DNA from: an uncultured Blautia sp.
GTDB taxonomy: Bacteria > Bacillota > Clostridia > Lachnospirales > Lachnospiraceae
Reading direction: 5' to 3'
Assembly: GCA_900539525.1 (NCBI GenBank)
Contig: UQCM01000003.1
Coordinates: 13,174 to 77,173 of the forward strand
Length of the DNA stretch: 64,000 nt
Below, piece by piece: positions 53,727 to 61,568 of this stretch; positions within the stretch are counted from its first letter, which is position 1, and each line of letters begins with the position of its first letter. Under the pieces are notes generated by a model that was given only the letters and a program-made list of their open reading frames with translations, made no database searches and was not told the origin of the DNA. The position numbers and the translations under genes were made by a program.

Positions 53727-54636
53727 GCCCTTTCTTTATCTTTGGAATCGCCTTAACATAATAATAGTAGTCCCCATCCTCAAACTGAACATTCATCGTC
53801 CGGGAATAATCCACATGAAACAGAAAAAACTTTACGCCAAAAGCGATCATCACAGAAAAAGCAGTCCCGATTATAAGTCCGGGAATGTCCCCTGCATGAC
53901 CAAGCAGCAGACTTCCCATGAGAATCACGCTCAGAAAGGTCAGGGTACCGGCGCCAATCGCTATCGTCCATGCATGCTTTACTGCCATCCTGCGAATCAG
54001 ATATACAACCAGAAGTACCGCAATCATGGTAATCAGCATCAACACCAGCTTCTCCTCTTTCAGTACACTTTCAAGAATATGCTTCACATTCTCCACCAGA
54101 GCCTTTGACTCTTCAGCCGCTGAAGCATTTTCCGCAGAGGCAGACATGTCTGCCACCCCTGTTACTGCACGGAGTGTATAGAAGGAAACCGTGCCAAAAC
54201 AGATCGCTGCCGCAGCAACCGGACCTGAAATCAGGCCGAACACAAGAGGAATCATACACGGCATACCCAGTGCCAGGGCCAGCATCGTCACCACGAGTAC
54301 ATAACCTGTCTGCGGAACTGTTCCAAAATACAGCAAAAGTACTATAATGAGAATACCTCCTCCCACGATCAGAGCCGGAAGGGAAAGTCCGTAAAGATGC
54401 CCCAGAATCAATGCTGTCGAGGCCAGTACGATGGCATTTACCGGAAGGAAGGAACAGAAAAGAGCCAGGATCAGCACAATGAAAATGCTGTCCAGTTTCT
54501 CTAAAAATCCCATTTTCCCATTAATCATCAGAAAGGATGCTATCGCTAACAGAAATTTCCATATTGAGATCATATATGTATCGTACTTTGCATAAAGCTG
54601 CCGTATGGCCTCCCTAAAGCTTAACAGTGCTGTCAT
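53704..54636 (-). CDS. Polytopic membrane protein of unknown function upstream of cdaA
   Basis: 310 residues, about eight helices, with a soluble stretch of about 30 residues after the fifth helix (ASAENASAAEESKALVENV) and a C-terminal acidic/aromatic tail (EDGDYYYYVKAIPKIKKG). GGAGG precedes the ATG at 54636. It overlaps the gene on each side, so it belongs to the cda transcript. I do not recognise a known domain. It may be a membrane partner of CdaA. Confidence 0.8.
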   Translation of the reverse strand: MTALLSFREAIRQLYAKYDTYMISIWKFLLAIASFLMINGKMGFLEKLDSIFIVLILALFCSFLPVNAIVLASTALILGHLYGLSLPALIVGGGILIIVLLLYFGTVPQTGYVLVVTMLALALGMPCMIPLVFGLISGPVAAAAICFGTVSFYTLRAVTGVADMSASAENASAAEESKALVENVKHILESVLKEEKLVLMLITMIAVLLVVYLIRRMAVKHAWTIAIGAGTLTFLSVILMGSLLLGHAGDIPGLIIGTAFSVMIAFGVKFFLFHVDYSRTMNVQFEDGDYYYYVKAIPKIKKGREERGDD

Positions 54637-55069
54637 GGTCAATACCTCCCTGCTTTCTTCTATCTCTCCTCCTGCTCTCCGGCTCTTCCCTGTCATATTC
54701 CACGATCAGACGCTCCAGCATATTTCTGTAAGTCTGAAGCTTTTTCTCTGCCCGATAGAACCTCACGGTACAGATCACATAGGTCAACAGCAGGAACAGT
54801 GCCAGAATCACACCATAGGACATCAGTATTCTCATTCCTATCCCTCTGATATCCATCGTATTCAGCTTCTTCATAAGAAAGTCCATATGACTGCACGCCC
54901 AGAGTGCAGCCCCTATGAAATATGCTACGGTGACACGAATGCAGTTTTTTAAAAGATGAACCCCGATATAGTCACTGCGGTAATACGTTCCGGCATTGAG
55001 CAGAAATTCCTGATTTTTCTGTTCAAAATCTGCCAGCTTCGTCATCAGTATGACTCTTTTTTCTTTCAT
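54614..55069 (-). CDS. Small membrane protein with coiled coil, cda cluster
   Basis: 151 residues: an N-terminal helix rich in charges (KLADFEQKNQEFLLNAG), two hydrophobic helices (about 50-72 and 87-110) and a C-terminal basic helix rich in Arg (RRRDRRKQG). AGGGG precedes the ATG at 55069. The frame could run upstream to 55138 but that part covers a palindromic repeat and has no ribosome binding site. Function unknown. Confidence 0.75.
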   Translation of the reverse strand: MKEKRVILMTKLADFEQKNQEFLLNAGTYYRSDYIGVHLLKNCIRVTVAYFIGAALWACSHMDFLMKKLNTMDIRGIGMRILMSYGVILALFLLLTYVICTVRFYRAEKKLQTYRNMLERLIVEYDREEPESRRRDRRKQGGIDHDSTVKL

Positions 55070-55100
55070 TGCGCCCCTGTCCTCCTGTTCAGATTTAAAG

Positions 55101-55125
55101 TACTGTTCACTCCATGACAGTAACA
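55101..55125. repeat. 27-bp palindromic repeat, copy 6 (two single-base deletions)
   Basis: GTACTGTTCACTCC then ATGACAGTAAC, followed by ACGCTTC as after copy 4. It lies in the 209-base gap between comF and the cda cluster. Confidence 0.65.
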
Positions 55126-55257
55126 CGCTTCTCTTCACTCACATAAACACCCCGGTTCGGGTGACCTGTGAATCGTACCAGTGTACTGACAGATTCATTT
55201 TCAAGCGAATGACGCAGAATGCTTTTTCATCGACAAGACTAGTATCAGTATAACACA

Positions 55258-55281
55258 GAAAACCTTTTCAGAAAAGGGTTA
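55258..55281 (-). terminator. Weak terminator after comF
   Basis: AACCTTTTC and GAAAAGGGTT form a short stem beside the comF stop codon, followed by TTTTCTG on the minus strand. The stem is AU-rich, so strength is uncertain. Confidence 0.35.
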
Positions 55282-55998
55282 ACTGTCATCCCGCCCGATA
55301 CACAGACTGATAAAATAAACCTCCTCCGCTCCCGCCTTCAGAAGCTCTCCTGCTATCTCATCAACCGTACTTCCTGTTGTATAAATATCGTCCACCAGGA
55401 TAATTTTCTTTAATTCTACATCATAATGACTGATTTTAAAAGCCCCTTTCAGATTATTTTGCCGTTCTCTGTACAGAAGCTCCTTCTGGGGTCTGGTTGC
55501 CCGGATCCTTTGTACAAGATCTGTTCGTACAGGAATAGCAAGAGCTCTGCCTATATGCCCGGCAAGAAGCGCCGCCTGATTAAATCCTCTTTTTCTCAGT
55601 CTGGAACGATGGAGCGGAACCGGAACCAGCACGTCTGCTTTCCATGCCATCACTGCTTCTCCAAGCACACCGGCCATATAGGGACCGTAAAAATCGATAT
55701 ATTCTCTTTTGTTGTGAAATTTCATCTGATAAATGGACTCTTTAATCTTTCCACTATAGGGAAGTGCTGCCATCCCGCGAACGTATAAGTGCTTCCGCTC
55801 CCTGCAGTCCTGACAGTATTCCTCCTCTGGTGTTCTGACCGGTTTCCCGCATTTTTTACACCTGGGCTCCCCGATTGGATCCAATTCTTTTCTGCAGGCC
55901 GGGCAGATCAGCTCCCCCCGTTTCCTGACGACCTCATGACACAACGGACAATGTCTGGGATATAGGATCCCTGCAAGTTCTTTCAATATCTGATTCAT
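55279..55998 (-). CDS. comF: ComF family phosphoribosyltransferase-like protein
   Basis: 239 residues. The N-terminal zinc-ribbon region has CPLC...CPAC...CKKC...CQDC pairs, the middle LVPVPLHRSRLRKRGFNQA is the family signature, and IILVDDIYTTGSTVDE is the PRPP-site motif. ComF aids DNA uptake in competent bacteria and may have other DNA roles. The start at 55998 gives normal ComF length; the frame could extend to 56139 into recD2, which is not likely. It lies 61 bases from the RecD2 gene. Confidence 0.9.
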   Translation of the reverse strand: MNQILKELAGILYPRHCPLCHEVVRKRGELICPACRKELDPIGEPRCKKCGKPVRTPEEEYCQDCRERKHLYVRGMAALPYSGKIKESIYQMKFHNKREYIDFYGPYMAGVLGEAVMAWKADVLVPVPLHRSRLRKRGFNQAALLAGHIGRALAIPVRTDLVQRIRATRPQKELLYRERQNNLKGAFKISHYDVELKKIILVDDIYTTGSTVDEIAGELLKAGAEEVYFISLCIGRDDS

Positions 55999-56059
55999 AC
56001 GAATACCTGTGCTCTCTCCCGGAGTACTGGTACATAACATGCCTGTTTCTTTCTGTCCC

Positions 56060-58351
56060 TTAGTCTGGATTCCCGGTTCTACTGTCAGGCAAACGAACAG
56101 AATCCGGGCCGCTGCTCTTTGCCCTTTTCGGAATAACACTGCACGGATGTTCCAGAATGTGTTCCTTCAGAGATGTATAGCGTTTCTGCTCAAAAGTGTT
56201 GTCTATCATCTGATAAAATGTCCTCTCATCACCTACCAGTGTCACGCAGGATTTTGCCCGTGTTACCGCAGTATAAAGCAGATTCCTGTTCATCAGCATC
56301 CTCGGACCGGGAAGCAGAGGGATCACAACCGCCGGATACTCGCTCCCCTGGGACTTATGGATGGTAACGGCATAGGCTAGCTCCAGTTCATCCAGCTGTC
56401 CGAAAGAATACTCCACAAATCTTTCTTCATCAAATTCTATTGTCATAAGCTCTGCATATGTATTGATCTCCCTGATGATACCCATATCTCCATTAAAGAT
56501 TCCTGTTCCCTTTTCCACAGCGATACCGTATTTTCCTCTGATCTCCCACTGGGTCTGATAGTTATTCCTGATCTGCATGACCTTGTCACCCTCCCGGAAA
56601 CGGCCATTTCCGTATTCCTTCTCCTTCTTTTCCGGGGACGGAGGATTTAAGTATTCCTGAAGAATGTTATTCAGGCGTTCGACTCCTAAAAGTCCCTTCC
56701 TCATGGGTGTCAGCACCTGTATCTCGCTCTGGTCAGCGTGCACATATTTCGGCATCTTCTGCTGTACCAGCGTGATGACAATACTGATGATCACATTTGC
56801 ATCCTGTCTCTTCAGAAAGAAAAAGTCTCTGCTCTTATTATCCAGAACCACGTGCTCTCCCTTATTGATCTTATGAGCATTCACAATAATATCACTCTCG
56901 GATGCCTGACGGAAGATCTTTGTCAGCCTGACCACCGGAAAGCTGTCGGAATCAATAATATCTTTCAGCACGCTGCCGGGTCCTACAGACGGCAGCTGGT
57001 TCACATCACCGGCCATGATCAGTCTGGTTCCCACAGGCAGGGCCAGTAAAAGTGCATGGATCAGAAAGATATCCACCATCGACATCTCATCAATAATGAT
57101 CACATCCTCCTCCAGCGGATTTTCGGCATTTCTCTCGAACTGTCCCCTGCTCTCCCCCTCCGTATTTCCGCTTACCTCCAGAAGCCTGTGGATCGTCTGT
57201 GCCTCGTAGCCTGTAGCCTCCGTCATTCTCTTCGCTGCACGTCCTGTAGGCGCAGCCAGACGGAGCGTCAACCCTTCGGATTCAAAATAATCAATCAATG
57301 CATTGATCGTTGTCGTCTTTCCGGTTCCCGGCCCTCCTGTAATTACAAGGATCCCGTGCCCCGCTGCTTCTACCACGGCCGCTTTCTGCCTCTCATCCAG
57401 TACGATCTTCCTCTCTTTCTCAATGCTCTCAACCTTTTTCAGAACTGCTGTCTCAGACACTTCACAGGAGATATTCAGATCATGCAGCATCTTCGCCGTA
57501 TTCAGCTCCAGATAATATGCCGTAGTGCTGTATACACAGACATTTCCTTCCATCTCTTTGAGTATCAGCTTTCGATCCACCGCAAGGTCCATGAGATGCT
57601 TTTCAACACATTCCCTGCTCACCCCCAGCAGTTCCACGGTTCGCTCCATCAGTAGATTCTCAGGAAGATAGATATGGCCTTCTCCGGACGCCTGCTGCAG
57701 CATATAGAGAATCCCGCTTCGGATACGGAAATCGGAATCCGTGTGAATGCCCGCCCTGCATGCGATCTCGTCTGCCATCCGAAACCCGATTCCGCTGATG
57801 TCCTCCGCCATCCGGTAAGGATTCTCCCTTATCACCTGATAAAGCCGGGGGCCGTAGGTATTATAAATCTTTACCGCAAGACTGTTTGATATTCCATATT
57901 GCTGCAGAAAGATCATGGCCTTTCGCATGTCACGCTTTTCTTCAATCTGCTCTGCAATCTCTCTCGCCTTTCGCTCACTGATACCCTTAACCTCCGCCAG
58001 TCGTTCAGGCTCCTCTTCCATGATCCGGAAGGTATCCGCTTTGAATTTCTTTACGATCCTGGCTGCAAGTGCCATACCGACTCCTTTAATCGCACCTGAT
58101 CCAAGGTATCGTTCAATAGAAACCACATCCTCCGGTGTCCTGATCTCATAAGATGTCACCTGAAACTGTCTGCCGTAGGTTCCGTGCTCCCGATACTGTC
58201 CTGACGCTTCGATTGCATCTCCTTCGCTGATAAAATGCATATTTCCCACACAGGTAACTTCCTCTTCCTCACAAATGAGCACCAGAACTGTATATCCATT
58301 TTCACTGTTCCTGTAAATGATATGATCCACATATCCCTGTATTTTCTCCAT
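56060..58351 (-). CDS. recD2: RecD2-like SF1 DNA helicase
   Basis: 763 residues. N-terminal OB-like and HhH region (AIKGVGMALAARIVKKF, EVKGISERKAREIAEQ), then the helicase core: VITGGPGTGKTTTINALI (Walker A), EDVIIIDEMSMVDIFLI (Walker B), LIMAGDVNQLPSVGPGSVL, RLTKIFRQASES, LELAYAVTIHKSQGSEYPAV and NRNLLYTAVTRAKSCV. RecD2 is a 5'-3' helicase without RecBC. The ATG at 58351 follows GGGAGG. Expected in Firmicutes; not linked to the polysaccharide genes. Confidence 0.94.
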   Translation of the reverse strand: MEKIQGYVDHIIYRNSENGYTVLVLICEEEEVTCVGNMHFISEGDAIEASGQYREHGTYGRQFQVTSYEIRTPEDVVSIERYLGSGAIKGVGMALAARIVKKFKADTFRIMEEEPERLAEVKGISERKAREIAEQIEEKRDMRKAMIFLQQYGISNSLAVKIYNTYGPRLYQVIRENPYRMAEDISGIGFRMADEIACRAGIHTDSDFRIRSGILYMLQQASGEGHIYLPENLLMERTVELLGVSRECVEKHLMDLAVDRKLILKEMEGNVCVYSTTAYYLELNTAKMLHDLNISCEVSETAVLKKVESIEKERKIVLDERQKAAVVEAAGHGILVITGGPGTGKTTTINALIDYFESEGLTLRLAAPTGRAAKRMTEATGYEAQTIHRLLEVSGNTEGESRGQFERNAENPLEEDVIIIDEMSMVDIFLIHALLLALPVGTRLIMAGDVNQLPSVGPGSVLKDIIDSDSFPVVRLTKIFRQASESDIIVNAHKINKGEHVVLDNKSRDFFFLKRQDANVIISIVITLVQQKMPKYVHADQSEIQVLTPMRKGLLGVERLNNILQEYLNPPSPEKKEKEYGNGRFREGDKVMQIRNNYQTQWEIRGKYGIAVEKGTGIFNGDMGIIREINTYAELMTIEFDEERFVEYSFGQLDELELAYAVTIHKSQGSEYPAVVIPLLPGPRMLMNRNLLYTAVTRAKSCVTLVGDERTFYQMIDNTFEQKRYTSLKEHILEHPCSVIPKRAKSSGPDSVRLPDSRTGNPD

Positions 58352-58469
58352 GCTTCCTCCCGCATCCATTTCTTAATCAGGCAGCATCCATTTCTTGATC
58401 AGACATCCGGCTCCGCCTTCGCAGGCTGTAAAGCTGACACTGCGAAGCATACATGATGCATCGTACCGT

Positions 58470-58506
58470 CACAAAAGGAGCTGCTTTTGTCACAGCTCCT
58501 TTTGTA
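58470..58506 (-). terminator. Terminator after mreB
   Basis: On the minus strand AAAAGGAGCTG pairs with CAGCTCCTTTT around a loop of about nine bases, ending in TTTTGT. It directly follows the mreB stop. Confidence 0.75.
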
Positions 58507-59505
58507 TCAATCCTCCAGCTTTCCATTCCCGGCTGTCAGTTCTACAAATCGCCCTGTTCCGATGGCAACCGCTGTCATCGGATCTTCTGCCGTTATGGTG
58601 TTGATCCCGGTCTTTTCTTCAATCAATTCCTCCAGACCGTTCAGCAAAGCGCCTCCCCCTGTCAGGACGATTCCACGGTCTACTACATCCGCCGCCAGCT
58701 CAGGGGGTGTGCGCTCCAGAACGCTGTGCACCGCCTCAATGATCTGCGTAGTCGCTTCTTTCAGTGCATCTCTCGTTTCTTCGGATGTCACCCTGACCGT
58801 CTTGGGAAGTCCGGTCACCAGATCTCTTCCCCTGACCTCCATCACCTTCTGCTCCGGTTTTTCAATCGCCGTTCCGATGTTGATCTTTATATCCTCCGCA
58901 GTCCTCTCGCCGATCAGCAGATTATGCTTTTTCCGCACATAACGTATGATTGCTTCATCAAAATCATCTCCCGCAACCTTAATGGACGTGCTGACCACGA
59001 TACCATCCAGGGAGATGACAGCCACATCGCAGGTTCCTCCTCCGATATCCACGATCATATTCCCGCACGGTCTTGAAATGTCTATCCCCGCGCCGATGGC
59101 TGCCGCCAGGGGCTCTTCGATAATCGTTACCTCCCTTGCGCCTGCCTGATAGGTGGCATCTTCCACCGCCTTTTTTTCTACCTCCGTCACGCTGCTCGGT
59201 ACACAGACACTGATACGAGGCTTTCGAAAGGACAGTCGTCCGATCGCTTTCTGAATAAAATACTTAAGCATCTGCTCAGTTACCGTATAGTCAGAAATAA
59301 CCCCCTTCCTCAGCGGCCGGATCGCCACCACATTTCCCGGTGTTCTCCCCAGCATCAGCCTGGCCTCTTCTCCGATCGCCTTGATTTTATTTGTATCTCT
59401 ATCAAAAGCCACAACAGAGGGCTCCTTCAAAACCACACCTTTTCCTCTGACGTAAACCAGTATACTGGCCGTTCCCAGATCAATTCCAATATCTGTTGAA
59501 GTCAT
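58507..59505 (-). CDS. mreB: MreB-family actin-like rod-shape protein
   Basis: 332 residues: DIGIDLGTASILVYVRGKG (phosphate 1), GNMIVDIGGGTCDVAVISLD (phosphate 2) and DRGIVLTGGGALLNGLEELI (adenosine). It forms membrane-bound filaments that guide wall growth. It could be MreB, Mbl or MreBH; no mreCD follows here, so Mbl-like is possible. A short 14-codon ORF overlaps its ATG (ATGA). Confidence 0.93.
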   Translation of the reverse strand: MTSTDIGIDLGTASILVYVRGKGVVLKEPSVVAFDRDTNKIKAIGEEARLMLGRTPGNVVAIRPLRKGVISDYTVTEQMLKYFIQKAIGRLSFRKPRISVCVPSSVTEVEKKAVEDATYQAGAREVTIIEEPLAAAIGAGIDISRPCGNMIVDIGGGTCDVAVISLDGIVVSTSIKVAGDDFDEAIIRYVRKKHNLLIGERTAEDIKINIGTAIEKPEQKVMEVRGRDLVTGLPKTVRVTSEETRDALKEATTQIIEAVHSVLERTPPELAADVVDRGIVLTGGGALLNGLEELIEEKTGINTITAEDPMTAVAIGTGRFVELTAGNGKLED

Positions 59506-59546
59506 GCGAATACTCTGCAACTGTGTGTTTCATACACAGCTGCCAT
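59502..59546 (-). CDS. 14-codon leader ORF coupled to mreB
   Basis: ATG at 59546 with AAAGGAG at good spacing encodes MAAVYETHSCRVFA and stops at TGA (59502-59504), which overlaps the mreB ATG as ATGA. mreB itself has only a weak ribosome binding site. That is the layout of a translationally coupled leader peptide. Whether it is made is not shown. Confidence 0.45.
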   Translation of the reverse strand: MAAVYETHSCRVFA

Positions 59547-59686
59547 ACTCCTTTCTCTATTCTTGAGCCTGCGAAAAGAGGGATGTGCCCGATATTCCTA
59601 CAGGGTTCTTTCCCGGAGGGTTTTGTGCCGCGGGAAATTCAGGGGAATTTCCTGCAGCATAAAAATCCGCAGTTCATATGTTCTTT

Positions 59687-59715
59687 ATTATATACAACCA
59701 TCCGGCAATTGAAAA
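59687..59715 (-). promoter_or_regulatory. Probable mreB promoter
   Basis: On the minus strand TTTTCA (59710-59715), 17 bases, then TATAAT (59687-59692, perfect). It sits at the very end of the ABC exporter gene and gives a leader of about 130 bases before the short ORF. Confidence 0.5.
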
Positions 59716-61568
59716 GGGTTTTCGTAGATTTTTTCAAACTGACTGTTATACAGATTTTCATAAAATCCCTTCTGTGCCAGCAATTCTTCATGTGTTCCCT
59801 GTTCAATAATATCGCCATCCTTCATGACAAGGATCAGATCCGCATCCCGGATCGTTGAAAGTCTGTGCGCGATCACAAAACTCGTTCTTCCTTTCATAAG
59901 ATGATCCATGGCCTTCTGAATACGGATCTCTGTCCTCGTGTCCACAGACGAAGTCGCCTCGTCAAGAATCAGGATCCTGTTGTCTGCCAGGATCGCTCTG
60001 GCAATCGTCAGCAGCTGTTTCTGTCCCTGTGAAATATTGCTGGTTTCTTCATTCAGCACCATCTGGTAGCCTCCCGGCTGTGCCATAATAAAACGATGGG
60101 CATGTGCAGCCTTCGCCGCTGCGATCACCTCTTCATCCGTTGCATCCAGACGGCCGTAGCGGATATTTTCCATAATCGTACCATGGAACAGCCAGGTATC
60201 CTGCAATACCATGCCGAACATCTCACGGAGCTCACTCCTGTTAAACTCTTTCAGCTCATGTCCGTCGATTCTGATACTGCCTTGATTCACATCATAGAAA
60301 CGCATCAGCAGCTTTACCATCGTCGTCTTTCCTGCGCCGGTAGGCCCTACGATCGCTACTTTCTGCCCCTGCTTCACATCTGCCGAAAAATCATGAATGA
60401 TGAGCCTATCCGGACGATAACCGAAGGCTACATGATCAAAGGAAACATTTCCATCGATCTTGCGAATGTCCGCCGGTTCCTCTGCTCTCTGTTCTTCTTC
60501 CTCTTCCTCAAGGAACTCAAATACACGCTCTGAGGCTGCCGCAGAAGACTGCAGCATATTTGTCACCTGTGCGATCTGCTGGATCGGCTGCGTGAAGTTC
60601 CGGATATACTGGAAGAAGGACTGGATATCTCCGACCTCGATCGCTCCCTTTATGGTCAGAAAACCGCCCAGAATCGCCACCATCACATATCCAAGGTTAC
60701 CCACAAACTGCATGACAGGCATCATGATTCCTGAAAAGAACTGAGATTTCCATCCGGATTCATAAAGCTTATCATTCGTCTCCTCAAAGACTCTTACCAC
60801 ATCTTCCTCTTTATTAAATACCTTTACAACATTATGTCCGCTGTATACCTCTTCCACCTGTCCGTTGACCTCACCCAGAAACTTCTGCTGATCCTTGAAA
60901 TACTTCTGGGAATGCTTCATCACTGTTCCGATAATCCCCATAGAAACCGGAAGAATAAGTAAAGCTGCCAGTGTCATCCATACATTGATCGAAAGCATCA
61001 TGATCAGCACACCGATCAGTGTCGTTGTTGATGTGATCAGCTGTGTCAGACTCTGATTCAGGCTCTGCTGCAGTGTATCAATATCATTGGTAACACGCGA
61101 AAGCACTTCTCCATGTGTTCTGCTCTCATAATAATTCAAAGGGATCCTGTTGATCTTTTTTGAAATATCACGCCGCAGACGATAGGTCACATCATTGGAA
61201 ATACCAGTCATAATAAATCCCTGTATAAAGCTGAAAACAGCACTGCAGGCATAAAGCCCCATCGTCCACAGCAGGATCACCCCGATTTTCCCAAAGTCAA
61301 TTCCGCCGCTGCCGTTAATCTTTGCCACCAGGCCATTAAAAAGCTCTGTCGTCGCTTTACCCAGAATCTTTGGCCCTACAATATTAAACACCGTGCTGCC
61401 CACTGCAAAAAGAAACACTCCTGTCAGGCGAATCTTATATCTGCTCATATACCGGATCAGTTTCGCCATCGTCCCTTTAAAATCCCTGGCCTTTTCACCG
61501 GCCATCATGTGTCCGCCTCCATGTCCTCTCATAGGACCTGCCGGCCTACTGTTTTTTTCATTGCTCAT
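59688..61568 (-). CDS. ABC exporter half, permease-ATPase (heterodimer partner 2)
   Basis: 626 residues: a Gly/His-rich N-terminus (GHGGGHMM), six helices and an ATPase with VGPTGAGKTTMVKLLM, DTWLFHGTIMENIRYG, NISQGQKQLLTIARAIL (signature with SQGQ) and ILILDEATSSVDTRTE (full Walker B Glu). It pairs with the gene at 61558 (11-base overlap). Similar to TM287/288 and BmrCD-type multidrug or lipid exporters. Substrate unknown. Confidence 0.92.
   Translation of the reverse strand: MSNEKNSRPAGPMRGHGGGHMMAGEKARDFKGTMAKLIRYMSRYKIRLTGVFLFAVGSTVFNIVGPKILGKATTELFNGLVAKINGSGGIDFGKIGVILLWTMGLYACSAVFSFIQGFIMTGISNDVTYRLRRDISKKINRIPLNYYESRTHGEVLSRVTNDIDTLQQSLNQSLTQLITSTTTLIGVLIMMLSINVWMTLAALLILPVSMGIIGTVMKHSQKYFKDQQKFLGEVNGQVEEVYSGHNVVKVFNKEEDVVRVFEETNDKLYESGWKSQFFSGIMMPVMQFVGNLGYVMVAILGGFLTIKGAIEVGDIQSFFQYIRNFTQPIQQIAQVTNMLQSSAAASERVFEFLEEEEEEQRAEEPADIRKIDGNVSFDHVAFGYRPDRLIIHDFSADVKQGQKVAIVGPTGAGKTTMVKLLMRFYDVNQGSIRIDGHELKEFNRSELREMFGMVLQDTWLFHGTIMENIRYGRLDATDEEVIAAAKAAHAHRFIMAQPGGYQMVLNEETSNISQGQKQLLTIARAILADNRILILDEATSSVDTRTEIRIQKAMDHLMKGRTSFVIAHRLSTIRDADLILVMKDGDIIEQGTHEELLAQKGFYENLYNSQFEKIYENPFQLPDGCI

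Noticed and set aside
58361..58405. Short tandem repeat GCATCCATTTCTT-ATCAG (two units)
   Set aside because: Only two imperfect units beside the recD2 start; too short to call a functional repeat.
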